Notes under the pieces: generated by a model | What the model was told of the DNA's origin: nothing | Database searches by the model: none | Seen by the model: only the letters and a program-made list of their open reading frames with translations | In this document: in pieces, positions 60,101 to 64,000 of the stretch | How the letters are laid out: each line of letters begins with the position of its first letter | How positions within the stretch are numbered: position 1 is the first letter of the stretch | DNA from: Sisyra terminalis | Taxonomy: Eukaryota; Arthropoda; Insecta; Neuroptera; Sisyridae | Length of the DNA: 64,000 bases | Direction: 5' to 3' | Assembly: GCA_958496175.1 (NCBI GenBank) | Contig: OY292280.1 | Span: 3,720,001 to 3,784,000 of the forward strand | Program-made: the position numbers and the translations under genes

Positions 60101-60203
60101 AGGTTTTGACCACTTTGGTTGCTTGATGAGGCTCTCTGGTTCGATAAACTTGAAGGAGATCCCAAATTTGGTTCACGATTGCTGCTTGATTGTCCAATGT
60201 GAA
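53890..60203 (-). CDS. cas: castor zinc-finger transcription factor (CASZ1 family), N-terminus missing
   Basis: Twelve minus-strand exons join with consistent GT-AG sites and phases: 60203-60023, 59960-57864, 57804-57450, 57387-56942, 56781-56360, 55849-55751, 55606-55443, 55387-55048, 54989-54804, 54747-54510, 54451-54228 and 54170-53890. The product is about 1,677 residues with stop TGA at 53892-53890. Twelve Castor-type C2H2 fingers appear, each opening H-[FYI]-H-C with C-x2/4-C-x12-H-x3-H as the usual spacing. Upstream paired C/C-H 'para' motifs such as DCSTRYGNC accompany many of them. Family hallmarks include [43 protein letters not shown] and [14 protein letters not shown]. In Drosophila, castor is a nuclear temporal-identity factor in neuroblasts; vertebrate CASZ1 acts in heart and neural development. 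The first visible exon starts mid-codon at an acceptor, so at least one 5' coding exon is unseen. Drosophila castor is shorter; this length is nearer vertebrate CASZ1. Confidence 0.95.
54228..54451 (-). CDS. cas: castor exon K: finger 10 and para motif for finger 11
   Basis: The acceptor CTTTTAATAG precedes it. It encodes [20 protein letters not shown] and then [20 protein letters not shown] with RH (finger 10). [20 protein letters not shown] and DCAYTNTL follow. The donor is GTACCT. The following 57-bp intron is open in frame. Confidence 0.9.
54510..54747 (-). CDS. cas: castor exon J: Ser-rich segment with SUMO-consensus-like motif
   Basis: The acceptor TGTTTGTTTCAG precedes it and the donor is GTTAGT. 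It ends in [20 protein letters not shown] and VPEGYLRFR. The conserved ILKDE fits the hydrophobic-K-x-E SUMO acceptor pattern, so modification is an inference. The Arg codon is completed in the next exon as RF-NEDC. Confidence 0.88.
54804..54989 (-). CDS. cas: castor exon I: Gln/His-rich segment
   Basis: The acceptor TTTTTTAAAG precedes CTCACC and the donor is GTACAA. It encodes [20 protein letters not shown], continuing into a Q/H/L-rich segment, a likely amphipathic or low-complexity region without fingers. The methionine just upstream lies in the intron. Confidence 0.85.
55048..55387 (-). CDS. cas: castor exon H: second half of finger 9 and Ser-rich linker
   Basis: The acceptor CAACATTTAAG precedes GCC TTT TCG, completing [18 protein letters not shown] across a 55-bp intron. 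A Ser/Asn/Pro-rich linker follows. The donor is GTATTT at 55047. Reading on into the intron reaches a stop quickly. Confidence 0.88.
55443..55606 (-). CDS. cas: castor exon G: para motif and first half of finger 9
   Basis: The acceptor ACTGTTTCAG precedes it. The end encodes [20 protein letters not shown] and CNQ, the family-conserved lead-in to the C-x2-C finger. It exits in phase 0 at CAG before GTATGA. Confidence 0.9.
55751..55849 (-). CDS. cas: castor exon F: short linker exon (99 bp)
   Basis: It is bounded by TTTATAG and GTAATG. Entry and exit are both phase 1, so skipping this exon would keep the frame. It encodes a Ser/Pro-rich linker beginning [18 protein letters not shown]. No motif was recognised. 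It lies below the longest intron in the gene (about 510 bp, 55850-56359). Confidence 0.8.
56360..56781 (-). CDS. cas: castor exon E: finger 8 and acidic disordered region
   Basis: The acceptor TTTTTTCAG precedes TAATAAGG; the split codon gives Ser. It encodes finger 8 ([20 protein letters not shown] then IHYVEH) and then an Asp/Glu-rich, probably disordered stretch. That stretch has repeated F-D-D words ([20 protein letters not shown]). Acidic composition suggests an activation or interaction region, which is inference. The donor is a consensus GTAAGT. Confidence 0.9.
56942..57387 (-). CDS. cas: castor exon D: finger 7
   Basis: The acceptor TTTTTTTTAG precedes TCT CCA. After a Ser/Pro-rich stretch and [18 protein letters not shown] it encodes the para motif CPDNLC and finger 7 ([20 protein letters not shown], with H-x4-H). 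It ends in the C-x4-C motif CRLPEC, which prepares finger 8. The donor is GTAACC. Confidence 0.92.
57450..57804 (-). CDS. cas: castor exon C: rest of finger 5, finger 6, AT-hook-like motif
   Basis: A 59-bp intron precedes it (acceptor TTTTAG). It completes finger 5 ([12 protein letters not shown]) and encodes finger 6 (HYHCNWDNC, 15 residues, then HFKMH; the loop is three residues longer than usual). The basic [11 protein letters not shown] (57478-57510) follows, whose RGRP core is the AT-hook signature. The conserved [12 protein letters not shown] lies between. The exon ends in phase 0 at GAT TAT before GTAATA. Confidence 0.93.
57864..59960 (-). CDS. cas: castor exon B: fingers 1-4, helical-repeat linker, start of finger 5
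   Basis: This 2,097-bp exon encodes fingers 1-4 (about residues 62-272). A long Q/N/S-rich linker (about 273-735) follows, then the start of finger 5 ([14 protein letters not shown]). Finger 1 is unusual, with eight extra residues between the CLDC pair and the KKEEMIRH helix. The linker has repeated words of the type P-x-x-[IVM]-Q-E-[LM]-[LI]-K. The donor is GTAAAC after TTT GG at 57864. Confidence 0.95.
60023..60203 (-). CDS. cas: castor exon A (first visible)
   Basis: The acceptor TTTTACTTTAG precedes TTCACATTGG, entering with two bases of a split Val codon. The donor is GTTAGT at 60022. It encodes a Ser/Asn-rich linker and then [20 protein letters not shown] plus CKELNLR. That is the conserved block just before the first finger, including its C-x4-C para motif. 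The Arg codon is completed across a 62-bp intron to give NLR-EHFHC. Confidence 0.9.
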
Positions 60204-60408
60204 CTAAAGTAAAAGATAATACTATTGGTAAAAACGAGTCAACCACAAATTGAATTAGAAATATTTCTTAAAAAAAGTAGAATCTTGAACATTCTAAGTC
60301 ATCCGCTAAGAACAACTAATCCCTTATTAAATGGTTCCAAAAGCATGGGTAACCAACCTCTTAGAAATCAATAGACCTATCAAAGATACTTTGATAGAGT
60401 ATTCAGAT
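60204..60408. other. probable castor intron, nothing recognised
   Basis: This lies upstream (minus sense) of the first visible castor exon. The acceptor polypyrimidine tract is near 60205-60215. No coding exon was found in it. Confidence 0.5.
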
Positions 60409-60700
60409 GAACGGATTATGAATCAAGATCTTCAAGTGAATTATAATGAGAAAAAAATTTCGTCCTGTGGGTAACAAAGGACAATTTTCGAAAAAGACAT
60501 TATCCAATAGTGAAACAAGCATTGTAAGAGATGGTTTTATTCGCAGACAAATAGCTAAATATTATTGGTTGAATCATCCATGTAATTGTTAATGCAAAAT
60601 ATTTTGTTTTTACGAGATAGTATGCCGGAAAATAAAAACAGGAAATTTAGGAGTTGAAAATCTATGCGACAAATTTCGTCTCAAATTGGGCCATATCAAG
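60409..60700 (+). repeat. strongly decayed satellite monomer upstream of castor
   Basis: Words follow monomer order: GAACGGATTATGAATCAAG, AATGAGAAAAAAATTTCGTC, CCTGTGGGTAACAAAGGACA, ATTTTCG, GGTTGAATCATCC, GTTAATGCAAAATA and AAATTTAGGAGTTGAAAATC. Divergence is much higher than in the array, so this is an old dispersed copy. It ends near a run of ten G at about 60702-60711. Confidence 0.65.
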
Positions 60701-60754
60701 GGGGGGGGGGATTTTTCATTATGAGGCCTAGGCCTTTCATTATGAATCTAGCTA

Positions 60755-61625
60755 CGTTACTCTTTTAAAAAGTATCCGAAGTTATTTTGAGTATCAACTC
60801 TTGAAAAAAGGACTCTTAATTACTCTTCAGTTACTCTTAAAAAAAGGAATTTAAATTCTTAAGTTACTTTTTAAGAAACTTTGAATTCTATGTATGTACT
60901 AAGTTTTGTAAAGAATTTGGTAAAGTTGTTGGGTAACAGAGCTGTTGAAGAAACTTTGGGAAAGTATCTAGATACCAAATAAGTTACATTTTTAAAAAGT
61001 ATCTAATTACTCATTAAGATACGTAAAAAGTATTTTTTTTTTAGTAACTTTGAATAATATGTAAGTCCTAGGTTTTGTAACTTTCAGATAAACTTGTTCA
61101 AGAAAAAATCATCTTCGGTAATAGCAATCCCATGAAATGCCGCTGAGATATAGAAATTTAAAAATAAAAAATCAGAGTTTCCGTGTATTTTCAATGGGAA
61201 ATCTTTACACGTCTTGGTCGAGGACTTAAAATTAATTTTAAGGGCTCAAACTTTCAGAGAATTTTTTTTTGGTATTTCCAACAAAATTTCACGATGGGAC
61301 CAAAAAAAAAAAAAGTAAAAAAAAAATCACCCTAATGTGTGTCTAATTTCCTGTAAATACAACAAACTTTAAGAACAATAGAAGATTTTAATAAGAGATG
61401 TAAATTAAATCGTACAGAACAAAGGAAATTTTATATCGAATTTCTCGATATCAAAGGTCCTTTTTAAATTATAAGATTTAGTTCCATTTAAAAAGTATCT
61501 AGGATACTAGTTACTTTTTGGCAAAAAATAAAGGAACCTAAAACAGTATCTTAGTTACTTTAAAGTATCTAAGAAGTAACTTAGTTACATTAAAGTCACT
61601 AAGATACTTTTTTATGACAACTCAA
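60755..61625. repeat. repeat-rich block of AGTATCTAAGTTACTTT words
   Basis: Variants of AAAAAGTATCTA and AGTTACTTT recur many times in both orientations. A longer unit with AACTTTGAATTCTATGTATG and CTAAGTTTTGTAA at about 60879 recurs diverged at about 61045, period about 165 bp. The 3' part (61480-61615) is again dense in these words and partly self-complementary. It is probably a decayed transposon with subterminal repeats. No transposase was seen. Confidence 0.5.
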
Positions 61626-63099
61626 GAAACCAACATCGTTATCCTCATGAAAAATCATTGCACCAATTTCAAAAAAAGAAAAGACATTAGAGTCGATTAG
61701 CTTCTTTTTTGAGGGTTGACCATTTAAGGGTTGATACTTTTTAAAATCCATACGGGGATATACAACCCTTACTTATCTCCCTATAATTTTTGATGAAAAA
61801 ATAAAAAAAAACAAAATTCTATTTTTAATGATAGAAATGCAGTAAAATATTTTTTTCAGTAAAAAATGTGGTCAGTTTTATTCTCTTTATAATAATATTA
61901 AGTTTTATATTATGTGTACATGTTAAGATTATGCAGGTGGTTTCTCTAAAAATATTTTTCGTCTTTTTAGATTTTGGTACTAAAATAAACAATAAGAAAA
62001 ATTTTTTTTTTTTGTTCATCTTATTCTCAACGGTTTTGTCTACATATGTTTCATTCTTTTCGAATTCCTTTTTTATTTGTTTGATGGCTGTGTGAGACTA
62101 TTTTTTACTTCCCTTCAATAAAATAATCCAACACCACATTATGTCCGCTATAAATGCCCGATAATTGTGACAAAAATGAATAAAAAATTAAAGTGAAACG
62201 AAAAAACCTGCTTTTTATTGAAAATTTTATTCAAATAGAACATAGAAGTAATGGAGTTATAAAGTTGTTCAATCATTGTACACATTCATATGTGTAACCA
62301 CATTTGACTCCACGTAGTGTATATGCAACCCTTGCTACACCAATGCATGTGTGGAGGTATTCCAATTATTATTAATATGCATAAACTATGATGCAAATAG
62401 TTATTTTATTGGTCTTTTAAAACTTAATTTAAAAAGTTTACGCTATATATGATAAACTAATATGATTTCAAGATGTTTTATTAAATATTCAAATATTAAA
62501 AGCAGATATTCGAAAAAATATTAATGGAAATAAAGTAGTTGAAAACTTCAGGAACATATTTTCAAATTATATCCTTGGAATTTTTTCCTCTGAATTGCCG
62601 TCTCTATAATTAAAACCACCCTGGTTTATTCTATCGAGGTAGATGGAAAGCATTTCTAATGCTGTCTATAAAAATTAGGGTAATTTATTAAAAAGAAACT
62701 CATGAAAAGCTTTATAGAATCTCAATTTGTTAGGTAATAGGAAATGTTTATAATATCAATAATCGGAAAAAGGACTAAAAGAGAACTACCAAAGGATTGG
62801 TAAAATTTGAGGGAAAATATCATCGATCAAATTTAAGCAATAGAATGTTTTTCCTATTTAGGAACTAGGAAATAACAAAATGGAAGAGCCGCATGCGGCT
62901 CTTTCACCTCAATTATAATTTATTATTAATTAATTTTACGATTTTTTAATTCTCTTTCCAACAGCCGATCACATTTCTGAAACCCCACTCCCCCTTGGAG
63001 TGCCATCATATATTTTTCAATTTTATAATTTTGAAAAATTAAAATAAGACAGAAATCTCAAATTTTTCATTTATTTTCCATTAAATATCACAATAAAAA
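61626..63099. other. AT-rich sequence with one perfect 20-bp palindrome
   Basis: No supported gene. The short frames at 61825-62095 are AT-driven (K, F, I). AAGAGCCGCATGCGGCTCTT at 62884-62903 is a perfect palindrome, GC-rich against its surroundings. Similar GAGCCGC-GCGGCTC hairpins occur inside old hAT-type elements, but no element ends were found here. Confidence 0.4.
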
Positions 63100-63260
63100 G
63101 CCTACTAATGACCGAGTGGTCAAGGTGGCCCCTCTAAAATTGGTTGGTGTTGGTTTCGAATCTTGTATCGAGCAAATTTTCTATATTTTTCGATTAACGA
63201 ATTTTTCTTAACCCTAGAGTCGCTAAAAACCATTGCAGGTATAAAGCGACGATAAATAAC
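63100..63260 (+). mobile_element. tRNA-derived SINE, copy 3
   Basis: GCCTACTAATGACCGAGTGG then TCAAGGTGG form a Ser/Leu-tRNA-like A-box region, and GTTTCGAATCTTG forms the B-box region. A body follows with CGAGCAAATTTTCTATATTT, TTAACCCTAGAGTCGC and AAAGCGACGATAAATAAC. It matches the two minus-strand copies at 43912-44077 and 48305-48449, and is the clearest head of the three. Confidence 0.75.
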
Positions 63261-64000
63261 TATATATAACGGACAAAACAAAAGACTAATGAAGAAATGA
63301 TTAACGATTGATTATGATAATAAAAAGTTAAAAACTCTTTCGAGTCCATAGACTTTGGACCCATTTCTATATAATATTTGTCACTGGCATTTTAGGCAGT
63401 AAAACGGCATGTAAATTTCGCGACTAAATTTTAAAAAAAATTGAAATGTGACGTCACAAAACTTTTGTGCCTACCTGGCCCTAGTTATCCTCTATTACAT
63501 TTCGTCAATTTTCCCCCATCTGTGAACGTGTACCATAATTTGTGGATGGCCCCTATGTGGTGCAATAATATCAATAGTTTGGCAAATATCACGCCACAAA
63601 CTATTATTGAAAGTATTACAATTTAACAATCTAAAGTACTGAATTGTTAAAATTTGAGTGAGAATATTGAAAAAAGGACTGGGGGAAAGAAATTCGGGAA
63701 TACAAATATTCCGGAAGGAGGTTAAAAGGTTATGCTGAAGAGAATTTTAGAAAATTCGGGAATATTCATAAAATACGTTTTTATGAAACATAGCGGAATT
63801 AAATCGATCCAAAAAAAAAATAAAAAAAATATTTTATGAATGTTTATATGAGATCTGAGGAAAATATAGTATAGAGTAATTGGGGGAATTTGAACTGGGA
63901 ATCTTTTTAATATGATACCAATGAAATATCTTCAAACTATGGGAGGGAAAACCTGGATTAAGTGTTTGCAGGAAGTATGGGAACAGAGGGAAAAATCTGT
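63261..64000. other. AT-rich right end of window
   Basis: No gene recognised. One TGACGTCA octamer lies at 63449-63456. A 61-codon plus-strand frame at 63441-63626 has no recognisable domain and overlaps nothing informative. The missing 5' exon of castor was not found here. Confidence 0.4.

Noticed and set aside
60013..60246. Methionine upstream of exon A (MVDSFLPIVLSF) as the castor start
   Set aside because: A clear pyrimidine-rich acceptor ending TTTAG lies between it and the conserved sequence, and the leader would be hydrophobic, which is unlikely for a nuclear factor.

Overview
The window is eukaryotic nuclear DNA, AT-rich and heavily repetitive, most likely from an arthropod and probably an insect. 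The only confidently recognised gene is an ortholog of the insect neural transcription factor castor (CASZ1 family). It is split into 12 visible exons, most separated by introns of only 55-62 bp. No bacterial gene organisation, rRNA gene or intact tRNA gene was seen.

Layout. Bases 1-3235 are a mosaic of old dispersed repeats: a long hairpin at the extreme left, a tRNA-headed element, and a satellite-element tail. One isolated exon-like stretch lies on the minus strand. Bases 3236-42142 are one nearly uninterrupted satellite array of about 339-340 bp monomers, roughly 115 copies. It is organised into nested higher-order repeats: a nearly identical 5,092-bp tandem duplication, 7- and 8-monomer units of 2,373 and 2,712 bp, and a 680-bp dimer near the right end. 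The two outermost monomers belong to the same divergent subtype. Related inverted sequences lie outside the array at both ends (2878-3025 and 46866-47015), so the satellite may have grown inside a transposon-like unit. Bases 42143-53660 are AT-rich intergenic DNA with SINE copies, foldback (MITE-like) elements, decayed satellite monomers and one candidate 40-codon membrane micropeptide.

Bases 53890-60203 (minus strand) carry castor. The splice phases of all 12 exons agree, giving about 1,677 residues with 12 Castor-type zinc fingers, an AT-hook-like motif and a long Q/N-rich helical-repeat linker. The first visible exon opens at a splice acceptor with one codon base missing, so the N-terminus lies upstream, probably beyond 64000. 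The stretch 60204-64000 is therefore probably intron or 5' flank. It holds a decayed satellite monomer, a GTTACTTT-rich repeat block and another SINE.

There is no operon-like cooperation here. The window records one developmental transcription-factor gene next to a large, actively homogenising satellite block. All assignments come from reading the sequence; no database search was run.
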